Below are positions 1 to 7,299 of a DNA stretch of 40,482 nt, in pieces. The DNA is taken from positions 1-40,482 of the forward strand of contig DAIRGA010000038.1 in the NCBI GenBank assembly GCA_036794825.1. Reading direction: 5' to 3'. This DNA is from RZYY01 sp036794825 (GTDB lineage: Bacteria > Bacteroidota > Bacteroidia > Bacteroidales > 4484-276). The translations under genes were made by a program, and so were the position numbers. Positions within the stretch are counted from its first letter, which is position 1; each line of letters opens with the position of its first letter. The notes beneath the pieces were generated by a model. It worked only from the letters and a program-made list of their open reading frames with translations. It searched no databases and had not been told where the DNA came from.

Positions 1-98
1 CCACAACCAAAGAATATTTGAATAAATTAAAAAAGAAGGGTGTAATCAAACGCATTGGCCCCGCTAAAGGAGGCCACTGGCAAATAATCAACCTTTAA
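1..98 (+). CDS. AlbA_2/HATPase-type regulator, 3' end only (partial at window edge)
   Basis: This is the last 31 codons of a gene entering from the left, read in the frame starting at base 3 and ending with TAA at 96-98. It encodes a winged-helix-like tail ending IGPAKGGHWQIINL. It matches the tail of the complete gene at 7300-8637 (bases 8540-8637) at 94 of 98 bases, and all four differences are synonymous, so both copies look maintained. Only the C-terminal DNA-binding-like module is visible. By analogy with the complete copy, the full protein should carry AlbA_2 and HATPase-like domains. The last codons and the stop merge directly into the TTTAAAC/TTCAACC repeat that follows. Confidence 0.7.
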   Translation, partial: TTKEYLNKLKKKGVIKRIGPAKGGHWQIINL

Positions 99-502
99 AC
101 TCTTCAACCTTTAAACTTTTAAACCTATCAACCAACTCAACGACTCTGCGAGGGAGGCACCCTGCCTGACTGCGTCACGCAGGCAGGGACCGAAGCAGCC
201 TCAACCTTCTCAACCTTTCAACCTTTAAACCCTTCAACTTTTCAACCCTTCAACCTAAAGCATAAGAACACGGATGACACAGATGCAACGGATAACCACA
301 GATTAAAAACCCCAAACAACGAACCCCAAACGCCTAACGCCCAACGCCCAACGTCTAACGCCCAACATTTATACAAAGACTTCGGCGTGAGCGCTCAGTC
401 GAACGCTCAGTCGAACGCTTGCCGAAGTGCCCAACCCCGAACATTTACACTGAGCTTACCAAAGTGCCGAACAACAAACCCCAAACAACTAACACATAAA
501 CA
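99..502. repeat. Intergenic block of word-like low-complexity repeats
   Basis: No gene is seen in this stretch. It contains, in order: TTTAAACTCTTCAACC-type words; a CTGCGA...GAAGCAG hairpin element (146-198); more TTCAACC words; a phrase reading GATGACACAGATGCAACGG then ATAACCACAGAT (about 274-305); CCCAACGCC/CCCAACGTC words (about 330-367); and two CGCTCAGTCGAA units (about 392-418). The same vocabulary recurs at 5278-5530, 6960-7299, 8638-8855 and 10608-10906. The part from 96 to about 225 is nearly repeated at about 10640-10790. Confidence 0.85.
146..198. repeat. CTGCGA...GAAGCAG dispersed element with hairpin core
   Basis: One of about twelve copies in the window. The ends are CTGCGA and GAAGCAG. 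The core holds a perfect 9-bp inverted repeat, CCCTGCCTG at 160-168 and CAGGCAGGG at 180-188, with an 11-base loop. Other copies are at 5433-5452, 7005-7030, 8768-8820, 10707-10759, 33687-33713, 33767-33792, 34455-34480, 34689-34708, 36084-36112, 38075-38101 and 38130-38155. The ends are conserved while the core changes in sequence and length. Confidence 0.75.
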
Positions 503-1534
503 ATGAAAACCCTCCTCATCACCGGCGGAACCGGCTCTTTCGGGAATGCAGTCCTCCGAAGATTTCTCACTGACGACACCTTCAGCGAGATCAGAATCCT
601 CAGTCGCGATGAAAAAAAACAGGACGACATGCGGCAGTTTTACCGCAACGATAAGATCAAATACTATATCGGTGATACCCGCGACAGACGCTCGGTTGAC
701 ACAGCCATGGCTGGGGTAGACTATGTCTTTCAGGCTGCTGCTCTCAAGCAAGTACCATCCTGTGAGTTCTTCCCCATGGAGGCCGTCAGGACAAACGTGA
801 TGGGAGGAGAAAACGTCCTTGACAGCGCAATACAGCATCAGGTAAAAAATGTGGTGGTACTCAGCACTGATAAGGCTGTTTACCCCATCAATGCAATGGG
901 AATGAGCAAGGCGTTAAGCGAAAAACTCATGGTGGCCAAAAGCCGTGGGTTAAACGGAATGGGCATAACGTTTTCCGGAACCCGGTATGGAAATGTTATG
1001 GCATCAAGAGGATCTGTAATCCCGCTCTTCATTGAACAAATCAAAACCGGCAGGCCGGTAACCATCACCGATCCTGAAATGACACGCTTTATGATGACCC
1101 TTGATGATGCGGTGGAACTTGTCTGGTTTGCCTTCAACAATGCATCTAACGGGGATATGTTTGTACAAAAAGCCCCTGCTGCAACCGTTGAAGTACTGGC
1201 GCTGGCGTTAAAAGAACTCTATAATGCAGACAACCCGATCAATATCATCGGAACCCGACACGGCGAAAAACTCTTCGAAACCCTCGTCAACCGGGAAGAA
1301 ATGGCCAAAGCCATTGACATGGGGCAATACTACAGAATACCTGCCGACAACCGCGACCTCAACTATGGAAAGTATTTCACCGAAGGCGAGGCCAGGGTAT
1401 CGGAAGTGCAGGACTATACATCCCACAACACCGAAAGGCTTGATGTAAAAGCAATGAAAGAGCTTCTCATGAAACTCCCAATCATCCGTAAAGATATTCT
1501 CGGCGAAGACGTCAATCACATCTACGAACCCTAA
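503..1534 (+). CDS. capE: UDP-N-acetylglucosamine 4,6-dehydratase/5-epimerase, CapE/WbjB/FnlA type
   Basis: Extended short-chain dehydrogenase, 343 aa, a normal length for the family. It catalyses the first step from UDP-GlcNAc towards UDP-N-acetyl-L-fucosamine: 4,6-dehydration and C5 epimerisation in the cytoplasm. The nucleotide-binding motif TGGTGSFG is at residues 7-14. The active-site segment STDKA (121-125) is followed by MGMSK (132-136), where classical members have YxxxK. A Met at that position is typical of the FlaA1/CapE group. The ATG at 503 fits the conserved N-terminus MKTLLITGGTGSFG. capF and capG follow, completing a three-enzyme pathway, although accessory cassettes now separate the three genes. 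Codons often end in C, as in capG. The assignment is strong from sequence and from the partner genes. Confidence 0.93.
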   Translation: MKTLLITGGTGSFGNAVLRRFLTDDTFSEIRILSRDEKKQDDMRQFYRNDKIKYYIGDTRDRRSVDTAMAGVDYVFQAAALKQVPSCEFFPMEAVRTNVMGGENVLDSAIQHQVKNVVVLSTDKAVYPINAMGMSKALSEKLMVAKSRGLNGMGITFSGTRYGNVMASRGSVIPLFIEQIKTGRPVTITDPEMTRFMMTLDDAVELVWFAFNNASNGDMFVQKAPAATVEVLALALKELYNADNPINIIGTRHGEKLFETLVNREEMAKAIDMGQYYRIPADNRDLNYGKYFTEGEARVSEVQDYTSHNTERLDVKAMKELLMKLPIIRKDILGEDVNHIYEP

Positions 1535-1691
1535 ATATCCGCGAAAATCTGCGTCTAAATCTGCAATAATCAGCGAGAACTAACTCAGCGATATTCAGCG
1601 AGAAACCAATCCGCGAAAATCCGCGAGAAACCAATCCGCGAAAATCTGCGAGAACCCATTCATCGAGTATCCGCAAGAAACTAAAATTCCC
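1535..1691. repeat. AATCCGCGAAAATCTGCGAGAA word repeats, left side of the GxxExxY gene
   Basis: Degenerate direct repeats of the form ATCCGCGAAAATCTGCG and AATCAGCGAGAAC fill the space between capE and the GxxExxY gene. The 18-mer ATAATCAGCGAGAACTAA at about 1566-1583 recurs at about 2214-2231 on the other side of the gene. These words do not occur elsewhere in the window. Confidence 0.8.
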
Positions 1692-1692
1692 A

Positions 1693-2076
1693 ATGACCGA
1701 AAACGATATTTCATACGCAATCCGTGGTGCCATCTTTAAGGTCTATAATAATATTGGCCCTGGTTTACTTGAGTCAGCATATGAAGCTGCACTTAGCTAT
1801 GAATTAAAGAAGGAAGGTTTTAATGTAGTAACCCAGGTTGGACTACCTTTTGTTTATGAAACTATCAACATGGACATGGGTTATCGAATAGACATTTTAG
1901 TTGAAAACAAAGTAATCATAGAAGTCAAATCTGTTGATCAGCTTGCCGATATTCATTTTAAACAATTGCTGACCTATTTGAAGTTATCTGATAAACGCCT
2001 TGGTATCCTGGTCAATTTCAATACAGTTAAAATTAGCGAATCCATTAAACGGATAGTAAATAAGCTAGAAGAATAA
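1693..2076 (+). CDS. GxxExxY family protein (PD-(D/E)XK nuclease-like fold)
   Basis: A 127-aa protein of the GxxExxY family. The name-giving motif is GLLESAY at residues 24-30. The second half carries a PD-(D/E)XK-like signature, RIDILVENKVIIEVK, with D67, E77 and K79. The fold suggests nucleic-acid cleavage or binding, but no biochemical role is established for the family as far as I know. The gene is inserted between capE and capF and has no evident role in sugar synthesis. Its own repeat family flanks it on both sides (1535-1691 and 2077-2237). It has no Shine-Dalgarno sequence, and ATG 1693 matches the usual family N-terminus. The reading frame is intact. Inference: it is cargo of a small mobile or formerly mobile cassette. 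Confidence 0.88.
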   Translation: MTENDISYAIRGAIFKVYNNIGPGLLESAYEAALSYELKKEGFNVVTQVGLPFVYETINMDMGYRIDILVENKVIIEVKSVDQLADIHFKQLLTYLKLSDKRLGILVNFNTVKISESIKRIVNKLEE

Positions 2077-2237
2077 AATGTTTCTCGCGGAGGGTCGCTG
2101 ATAAATTTCCGCTAATATGCGCAGAAATCTATTCGATGATAATCTGCGATAATAAAATCCGCGATAATCTGCGAGAAATAAAAAAGCGACCATCTGCTAT
2201 AAGAAAATCAGCGATAATCAGCGAGAACTAATAAACT
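2077..2237. repeat. AATCTGCGATAATAAAATCCGCG word repeats, right side of the GxxExxY gene
   Basis: Continuation of the 1535-1691 repeat family on the other side of the gene, with units such as AATCTGCGATAA and AATCAGCGAGAAC. It ends with ATAATCAGCGAGAACTAA (about 2214-2231), immediately before the capF start at 2238. Confidence 0.8.
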
Positions 2238-3401
2238 ATGATCAAAGTAGGCATCACCGGCCAGGCCGGCTTCATCGGCACGCACCTATTCAATACCCTG
2301 GGATTGTATCCCGATCATTTTGAAAGAATACCTTTTGAAGATGTTTATTTCAAGGATACGGATAAACTAAATACCATTGTCCGCTCCTGCGATACCATAA
2401 TCCATCTGGCCGCCATGAATCGTCACAACGACCCGGAGGTTATTTATAACACCAATATCGGGCTTGTTAAACAACTTATTGCTGCCTGCGAAGAAACAAA
2501 ATCAACACCTCACATCCTCTTCTCCTCCTCAACCCAGGAAGAACGCGATAACCTTTACGGTAAATCCAAGAAAGAAGGCCGTGAGCTTTTCATACGGTGG
2601 GCTGAAAAGAATGACGCTTCATTCACCGGCCTTGTCATTCCAAATGTCTTTGGTCCTTTCGGACATCCTTATTACAACTCCGTGGTGGCTACCTTCTGCC
2701 ATCAGCTCACACACAACGAAACCCCAAAAATTGATGTGGACGGGGAGCTGAAATTAATTTATGTTGGAGAATTGGTGGAAACAATTGTGGAAGAAATTGT
2801 CAGAACACAGAGTGAAAAGGTGAATACAGGTAAAAACAGTGAAAATCAGCAGAATCAGTGCCATCTGCTTTCCGTTAATCACACTTCAACCATCAAAGTC
2901 TCCGCCCTGCTCTCAAAACTTGAACAATACAAAACCAACTACTTCAACAACGGAATGATCCCAGACCTCGACAATCCCTTCGACCGAGACCTCTGGAACA
3001 CCTTCCTCTGTTATATCGATCACGAAACCTTCTTCCCCTTCCATCTCAAACTCAACACCGACGACCGGGGCAGTTTCGTTGAAACCGTAAAGCTCAACAG
3101 CGGCGGACAAGTCTCCTTCTCCACCACTAAGCCCGGCATCACCCGCGGAAACCACTTCCACACACGCAAGGCCGAACGCTTTGCCGTGATCAAAGGAAAA
3201 GCAAAAATTGAACTCCGAAGGATTGGTACCAAAGAAGTACTCACCTTCGACCTCGACGGCAGCCAACCCTCTTTTGTCGACATGCCAGTCTGGTACACCC
3301 ACAACATCACCAACATTGGAGACGATGATCTTTACACCATCTTCTGGATTAATGAGCACTACGATGCAAATGACCCGGATACCTACTTTGAAAAGATATA
3401 A
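2238..3401 (+). CDS. capF: Bifunctional NAD(P)H-dependent reductase/cupin, CapF/WbjC/FnlB type
   Basis: A 387-aa two-domain enzyme that catalyses the second step of UDP-L-FucNAc synthesis. The N-terminal SDR domain (about 1-260) has TGQAGFIG (7-14), SSST (96-99) and YGKSK (107-111, the YxxxK catalytic pair). The C-terminal cupin (about 270-387) has GNHFH (304-308), E313 and H355, consistent with a metal-binding C3-epimerase site, followed by reduction at C4 in the SDR domain. The protein is slightly longer than I expect for CapF. Part of the excess may be the Gln/Asn/Lys-rich stretch at 190-208, which falls in a loop and could be repeat-derived (uncertain). The TAA stop overlaps the first bases of the AAGAGCCAAGG element at 3400. 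Confidence 0.92.
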   Translation: MIKVGITGQAGFIGTHLFNTLGLYPDHFERIPFEDVYFKDTDKLNTIVRSCDTIIHLAAMNRHNDPEVIYNTNIGLVKQLIAACEETKSTPHILFSSSTQEERDNLYGKSKKEGRELFIRWAEKNDASFTGLVIPNVFGPFGHPYYNSVVATFCHQLTHNETPKIDVDGELKLIYVGELVETIVEEIVRTQSEKVNTGKNSENQQNQCHLLSVNHTSTIKVSALLSKLEQYKTNYFNNGMIPDLDNPFDRDLWNTFLCYIDHETFFPFHLKLNTDDRGSFVETVKLNSGGQVSFSTTKPGITRGNHFHTRKAERFAVIKGKAKIELRRIGTKEVLTFDLDGSQPSFVDMPVWYTHNITNIGDDDLYTIFWINEHYDANDPDTYFEKI

Positions 3402-3424
3402 GAGCCAAGGAAAAAGGAAAAAGT
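3400..3424. repeat. Left inverted end AAGAGCCAAGG... of the four-helix-bundle cassette
   Basis: AAGAGCCAAGG (3400-3410) is followed by AAAAAGGAAAAAG. The reverse complement, with two mismatches over about 24 bases, occurs at 4082-4105. The pair brackets the four-helix-bundle gene at 3623-3970. The element overlaps the TAA stop of capF. Confidence 0.7.
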
Positions 3425-3478
3425 GGATGACATCACATATAAACTCATGACTTCTGACATTAACTTAAAGCTTTTTAG

Positions 3479-3618
3479 ACAGCCCTTACTTTTGCCTCCT
3501 TACTTTTTACTTTTTCCTTTTTCCTTTTTCCTTTTTCCTTTTTACTTTTTACTTTTTACTTTTTCCTTTTTACTTTTTCCTTTTTACTTTTGCCTTTTTA
3601 CTTTTGCCTTAACTCTTC
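3479..3618. repeat. CTTTTTACTTTTTCC polypyrimidine repeats, left of the four-helix-bundle gene
   Basis: About 130 bases built from CTTTTTACTTTTT and CCTTTTTCCTTTTT units on the + strand. The run ends with CTTTTGCCTTAACTCTT, a variant of the right cassette end CTTTTGCCTTGGCTCTT at 4089-4105. No gene is present. Open frames here only give poly-Phe/Leu translations. Confidence 0.85.
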
Positions 3619-3622
3619 TTCC

Positions 3623-3970
3623 ATGAAAGAGAATGATTTATTGGACAGAACCTTCAACTTTGGTGTAAGATGCTTAAAACATTTGAAAACTTTTCCTAAT
3701 ACGTCTGAGTATTCGATCATTAAATATCAACTTGGAAAATCAGCAACATTCATCGGTGCAAATTATGAAGAGGCTCAAGCCGGTTCCTCAAAGGCAGACT
3801 TCAAGAACAAAGTAAGAATATCACTTAAAGAAGCCCGTGAATCCAACTACTGGCTTAGGGTTTTAAAGGCGTTGGAGGAAAAATCAAATGAAGAATTGGA
3901 ATTCTTGGTAAATGAAAGTAAAGAACTTAAAAACATTTTAGCCAGCATTATCAATAAGTTAAACCAATAA
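3623..3970 (+). CDS. Four helix bundle protein (S23/Avd-like family)
   Basis: A 115-aa protein of the four-helix-bundle family related to the 23S rRNA intervening-sequence (S23) and Avd proteins. It is predicted all-helical, with the family pattern KYQLGKSATFIGANYEEAQ in the second helix and the conserved KARESNYWL-type helix, here LKEARESNYWLRVL. ATG 3623 is chosen because upstream codons are only translated polypyrimidine repeat. No enzymatic residues are evident. Nucleic-acid binding is the usual suggestion for the family, but the function is unknown. The gene lies between capF and capG, flanked by CTTTTT repeats and inverted AAGAGCCAAGG ends. A second, quite different member is at 10907, and a deleted remnant is at 12482. 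Confidence 0.88.
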   Translation: MKENDLLDRTFNFGVRCLKHLKTFPNTSEYSIIKYQLGKSATFIGANYEEAQAGSSKADFKNKVRISLKEARESNYWLRVLKALEEKSNEELEFLVNESKELKNILASIINKLNQ

Positions 3971-3995
3971 TCCGTCAGATCAAAGGAATTCCCTG

Positions 3996-4106
3996 CCCTT
4001 TTCACTTTTTACTTTTTACTTTTTCCTTTTCACTTCTCACTTTTTACTTTTTCCTTTTTACTTCTAACTTTTTCCTTTTTCCTTTTTACTTTTGCCTTGG
4101 CTCTTA
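3996..4106. repeat. CTTTTTACTTTTTCC repeats and right inverted cassette end
   Basis: A second run of the polypyrimidine words seen at 3479-3618. It ends with CTTTTTACTTTTGCCTTGG then CTCTT at 4082-4105, the inverted counterpart of the AAGAGCCAAGG element at 3400. The capG start follows 11 bases later. Confidence 0.82.
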
Positions 4107-4116
4107 CTTACAAAAT

Positions 4117-5277
4117 ATGAAAAAACTAAAAGTCTTAACAGTAGTAGGCACCCGTCCGGAAATCATCAGGCTCTCAAGGGTAATGGCAAAGCTCGACCAA
4201 TCCGAAGCCATTGATCACATCACCGTACACACCGGCCAGAACTACGATTACGAGCTCAACGAAATCTTCTATGAAGATATGGGAATCCGTAAACCGGACT
4301 ATTTCCTCAATGCAGCCGGCGCCAACGCCACCGAAACCATCGGACAGGTCATCATCAACATTGACCCCATCCTCGAAAAGGAGAAGCCAGATGCGTTCCT
4401 TGTCCTCGGCGACACCAACAGTTGCCTCTGCGCCATACCCGCCAAGAAGCGCCACATCCCCATCTTCCACATGGAAGCAGGAAACCGTTGCTTCGACCAA
4501 AGAGTGCCCGAAGAAACCAACCGGAAAATCGTGGATCACATCTCCGATATCAACCTAACCTACAGCGACATTGCCCGCGAGTACCTCCTCCGCGAAGGAC
4601 TCCCGGCCGACCGCATCATCAAAACCGGCAGCCCGGTGTTTGAAGTACTCAACCATTACATGCCCAAAATTTTGGCCTCCGATGTTCTCCAGCGACTTGG
4701 GCTTGAAAAGGAAAAGTACTTCGTTGTCTCAGCCCACCGCGAAGAAAACATCAACAGTGAAAAGAATTTCAAAGGATTGATTGATTCACTCAACCTCATT
4801 GCAGAAAAGTTTGGATTTCCAATTATTGTTTCAACCCATCCAAGAACCCGCAAGAAGTTGGAAGAGATGAAGAGCCAAGGTAAAAGTAAAAAGAGCCAAG
4901 TGGTGCTGAATTCACTGATACAATGGCAGAAGCCGCTGGGTTTTTCTGATTATAATGCGCTCCAAATTAACGCCTATGCCGTCCTTTCAGACAGCGGCAC
5001 CATATCTGAAGAATCATCCATCATGAACTTCCGCGCCCTCAACATCCGCGAAGCCCACGAACGCCCCGAAGCCATGGAAGAAGCCTCCGTGATGATGGTG
5101 GGGTTGAATCCGGAGAGAATACTGCAGGGATTAGTTCAACTTCAATACCAAAAAACAGGCAATGAAAGAAACTTCCGGCCGGTCGGGGACTACAGTATGC
5201 CAAATGTAAGCGACAAAGTCGCAAAAATCATCCTCAGCTACACCGACTACATCAAAAGAACCGTCTGGCGAGAATAA
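4117..5277 (+). CDS. capG: UDP-N-acetylglucosamine 2-epimerase family, CapG/WbjD/FnlC type
   Basis: A 386-aa GT-B-fold C2-epimerase, the last step to UDP-N-acetyl-L-fucosamine. Family signatures are VVGTRPEIIRLS (9-20), HTGQNYDYELNEIF (38-51), LGDTNSC (97-103), HMEAGNRCFDQRVPEETNRK (118-137), VSAHREENINSEKNF (204-218) and SDSGTISEESS (291-301). Residues 251-261 (MKSQGKSKKSQ) fall between THPRTRKKLEE and the conserved WQKPLGFSDYN segment, where relatives have a short connection. The DNA there is the AGAGCCAAGG repeat, so this is an in-frame repeat insertion in a loop. All other motifs are intact and the enzyme is probably functional. ATG 4117 matches the family N-terminus. Confidence 0.92.
   Translation: MKKLKVLTVVGTRPEIIRLSRVMAKLDQSEAIDHITVHTGQNYDYELNEIFYEDMGIRKPDYFLNAAGANATETIGQVIINIDPILEKEKPDAFLVLGDTNSCLCAIPAKKRHIPIFHMEAGNRCFDQRVPEETNRKIVDHISDINLTYSDIAREYLLREGLPADRIIKTGSPVFEVLNHYMPKILASDVLQRLGLEKEKYFVVSAHREENINSEKNFKGLIDSLNLIAEKFGFPIIVSTHPRTRKKLEEMKSQGKSKKSQVVLNSLIQWQKPLGFSDYNALQINAYAVLSDSGTISEESSIMNFRALNIREAHERPEAMEEASVMMVGLNPERILQGLVQLQYQKTGNERNFRPVGDYSMPNVSDKVAKIILSYTDYIKRTVWRE
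4867..4902. repeat. In-frame AAGAGCCAAGG repeat inserted within capG
   Basis: The sequence contains AAGAGCCAAGGTAAAAGTAA followed by a second AAGAGCCAAG. It matches the cassette ends at 3400-3424 and 4082-4105 (reverse complement). The insertion is about 33-36 bases, a multiple of three, and the reading frame continues on both sides. Confidence 0.72.
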
Positions 5278-5592
5278 AAACTACCACAACCCAACCCTTC
5301 AACCAATAGTATTTCGAACACAGATGACACAGATGCAGCGGATAACCACAGATAAAAAACCCCAAACCCCAAACAACAAAATCCAACGCCCAACGTCCAA
5401 CGTCCAACGTCCAACTCTTCAACCCTCTGTCTCTGCGAGCGCAGCGAAGCAGCCTCATCCTTTCAACCAAATCAACGTCTCTGCGAAGAGTGCCGGACGT
5501 CCGGCAACGACGCAGCCAAATACAGAAGTGAAAATTCGACAAATCCGGAAGTAAAATCATGCCATATGAGGAAGTAACGCTATATTCACACT
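5278..5592. repeat. Intergenic word-repeat block between capG and the DUF4143 gene
   Basis: Contains CAACCCTTCAACC words, the phrase GATGACACAGATGCAGCGG then ATAACCACAGAT (about 5322-5353), CCAACGCCCAACGTCCAACG words (5386-5413) and the element CTGCGAGCGCAGCGAAGCAG (5433-5452). A second, partial CTCTGCGAAGAG-type element occurs near 5481. Bases from about 5530 to 5592 are non-repetitive and may hold the leader of the next gene. No extra gene is seen. Confidence 0.8.
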
Positions 5593-6876
5593 ATGTATCA
5601 TTTCAACATGAACAAAAAATCCTATATGTCAAGGTTGTGCGATGCCGATTTACAATTGGCACTGCAATCATCGGGCGCTGTCCTTATTGAAGGAGCTAAA
5701 TGGTGTGGTAAAACCAGTACAGCAAGCAATGCTTCACGCAGTGTATTGTTTATGCAAGACCCTGATAACGCCGGCTCATATCTTGCAATGGCTGATACAA
5801 AACCATCCTTGCTGCTCAAAGGTGAAATACCACGATTGATAGACGAGTGGCAAATGGCCCCCGTTTTATGGGATGCCGTTCGGTTTGAAGTGGACAAAAG
5901 AGCCGAAACAGGCCAGTTCATTCTGACCGGCTCGGCTGTACCCTCAGATAATGTTATCGCTCACACCGGTACTGGCCGGATATCGCGACTGAAGATGCGC
6001 CCAATGAGCCTTTTTGAGTCGCTGGAATCGAATGGTTCAATATCATTGAAGGCATTATTTGATGGCGACCAGGATGTTGAGGCGATTTCAGATATGAGCA
6101 TCGAACAAATTGCTTTCGCTTTATGCAGAGGGGGATGGCCAGCCAGTGTTAAACTCAGTGGTGAAGTTGCTTTACGAATGGCAACGGATTATGTGGAGGC
6201 AGTTATAAATTTCGACGTTTCAAGAGTTGACAACATAGAAAAAAATCCTGACAGAGTTCGGTTGTTGTTGCGGTCTTTAGCCCGTAACATAGCCACAACT
6301 GCCTCATATCAAACAATCATTGCCGACATGGAAGCAACAGATGTCACTATTTCAGACAAGACATTAAGTTCGTATATGAATGCCCTGCGCCGGATTTTTG
6401 TAGTTGAAGATTTGCCGGCATGGTCGCCCTCATTGCGCTCAAAAACAGCCATTCGGACCTCAGTAAAAAGACATTTTGTCGACCCCTCTATTGCCACTGC
6501 AGTGTTGAGAACAAATCCCGATGGTATATTAAAAGACTTTCAGTACTTTGGATTCCTGTTTGAATCCTTGTGTACCCGAGACATTCGGGTATATGCACAA
6601 ACAAACGATGGCGATGTGTTTCATTATCGCGATAAAAGTGGCTTAGAGTCCGATCTCATTGTACGACTCCGCGATGGCCGATGGGCTGCAATTGAAGTAA
6701 AACTGGGTAAAAAACAAATTGATGAAGCTGCTGAAAACCTTTTGACGCTAAAGTCCCGCATTGACGACGATAAGATGGGCGAAGCATCGTTTTTGATGAT
6801 ACTCACAGGCGGACAATATGCTTACCGTCGCAATGACGGTGTGTTGGTTGTACCGCTCGCTTGTCTGAAAAACTAA
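5593..6876 (+). CDS. AAA_14/DUF4143 family ATPase
   Basis: A 427-aa protein with an N-terminal P-loop ATPase domain and a C-terminal DUF4143/PD-(D/E)XK-like domain. Walker A is GAKWCGKT (34-41), Walker B is LIDEWQ (82-87), and a sensor-like FILTGS is at 109-114. A GTGRISRLKMRPMSL stretch (126-140) is typical of this group. The C-terminal segment with ESDLIVRLRDG...AAIEVKLG (about 350-372) has the D/ExK pattern. The role of this widespread family is not established; regulatory or toxin-antitoxin-like roles have been suggested. An internal start at 5611 (MNKKSYMSRL) is as plausible as 5593. It is not a sugar enzyme and is flanked by word repeats on both sides. A diverged relative is at 36296. 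Confidence 0.88.
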   Translation: MYHFNMNKKSYMSRLCDADLQLALQSSGAVLIEGAKWCGKTSTASNASRSVLFMQDPDNAGSYLAMADTKPSLLLKGEIPRLIDEWQMAPVLWDAVRFEVDKRAETGQFILTGSAVPSDNVIAHTGTGRISRLKMRPMSLFESLESNGSISLKALFDGDQDVEAISDMSIEQIAFALCRGGWPASVKLSGEVALRMATDYVEAVINFDVSRVDNIEKNPDRVRLLLRSLARNIATTASYQTIIADMEATDVTISDKTLSSYMNALRRIFVVEDLPAWSPSLRSKTAIRTSVKRHFVDPSIATAVLRTNPDGILKDFQYFGFLFESLCTRDIRVYAQTNDGDVFHYRDKSGLESDLIVRLRDGRWAAIEVKLGKKQIDEAAENLLTLKSRIDDDKMGEASFLMILTGGQYAYRRNDGVLVVPLACLKN

Positions 6877-6881
6877 AGCGA

Positions 6882-6918
6882 TTGACCAACAATTAAAATA
6901 AAAGTTGGGTACTTTTTG
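6882..6918 (+). promoter_or_regulatory. Orphan promoter/leader resembling that of the DUF4143 gene at 36296
   Basis: CAACAATTAAAATA (6887-6900) is followed by TACTTTTTG (6910-6918) and then AAATCATGATAGGTCA. The region upstream of the 36296 gene has the identical 14-mer (36223-36236), then TACTTTTG (36242-36249), then AAATCATAATAGACA. Here no gene follows; the sequence runs into word repeats. It may be the leader of a lost gene. Confidence 0.45.
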
Positions 6919-6959
6919 TTAACCGAAATCATGATAGGTCAGTCTCCTGCATACAAACA

Positions 6960-7299
6960 CAGAACACCAAACTTCTCAACTTTTCAACCCCTCAACTCTT
7001 GTATCTGCGAGGGAGGAACGACCGAAGCAGCCTCAACCCTTCAACCAGTAGTATTTCAAACACAGATGACACAGGTGCAACGGATAACCACAGATTAAAA
7101 ACCCCAAACAACGAACCCCAAACGCCTAACGCCCAACCTCCAACGCCCAACGTCCAACGCCCAACGTTTAACGCCCAACGTTTAACGCCCAACGCACAAC
7201 GCCTAACGCCTAACGCCCAACGTCTAACGTCCAACGCCCAACGTCCAACCTTTAAACTCCTCAACTTCTCAACTCCTCAACTATTCAACCCTTTCAGCA
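6960..7299. repeat. Intergenic word-repeat block upstream of the first complete AlbA_2 gene
   Basis: Contains TTCTCAACTTTTCAACC words, the element CTGCGAGGGAGGAACGACCG ending GAAGCAG (7005-7030), the phrase GATGACACAGGTGCAACGG then ATAACCACAGATT (about 7064-7096), and a long array of CCCAACGCCCAACGTCCAACG and TTTAACGCCCAACG words (about 7125-7250). It ends in TCAACTTCTCAACTCC words directly before the ATG at 7300. An open frame of about 104 codons (6999-7313) through this block is only translated repeat. Confidence 0.87.

Noticed and set aside
99..502. Possible CRISPR array from periodic TTCAACC-type repeats
   Set aside because: Units are short, imperfect and contiguous, without unique spacers of constant length, and no cas genes are in the window.
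407..838. 143-codon minus-strand open frame opposite capE
   Set aside because: Antisense shadow of a strongly conserved gene, with no recognisable domain.
2808..2865. Repeat insertion in capF (residues about 190-208)
   Set aside because: The Gln/Asn/Lys-rich stretch is suggestive, but CapF proteins vary in this loop and no clear match to a repeat word was found, so it is not claimed as an insertion.
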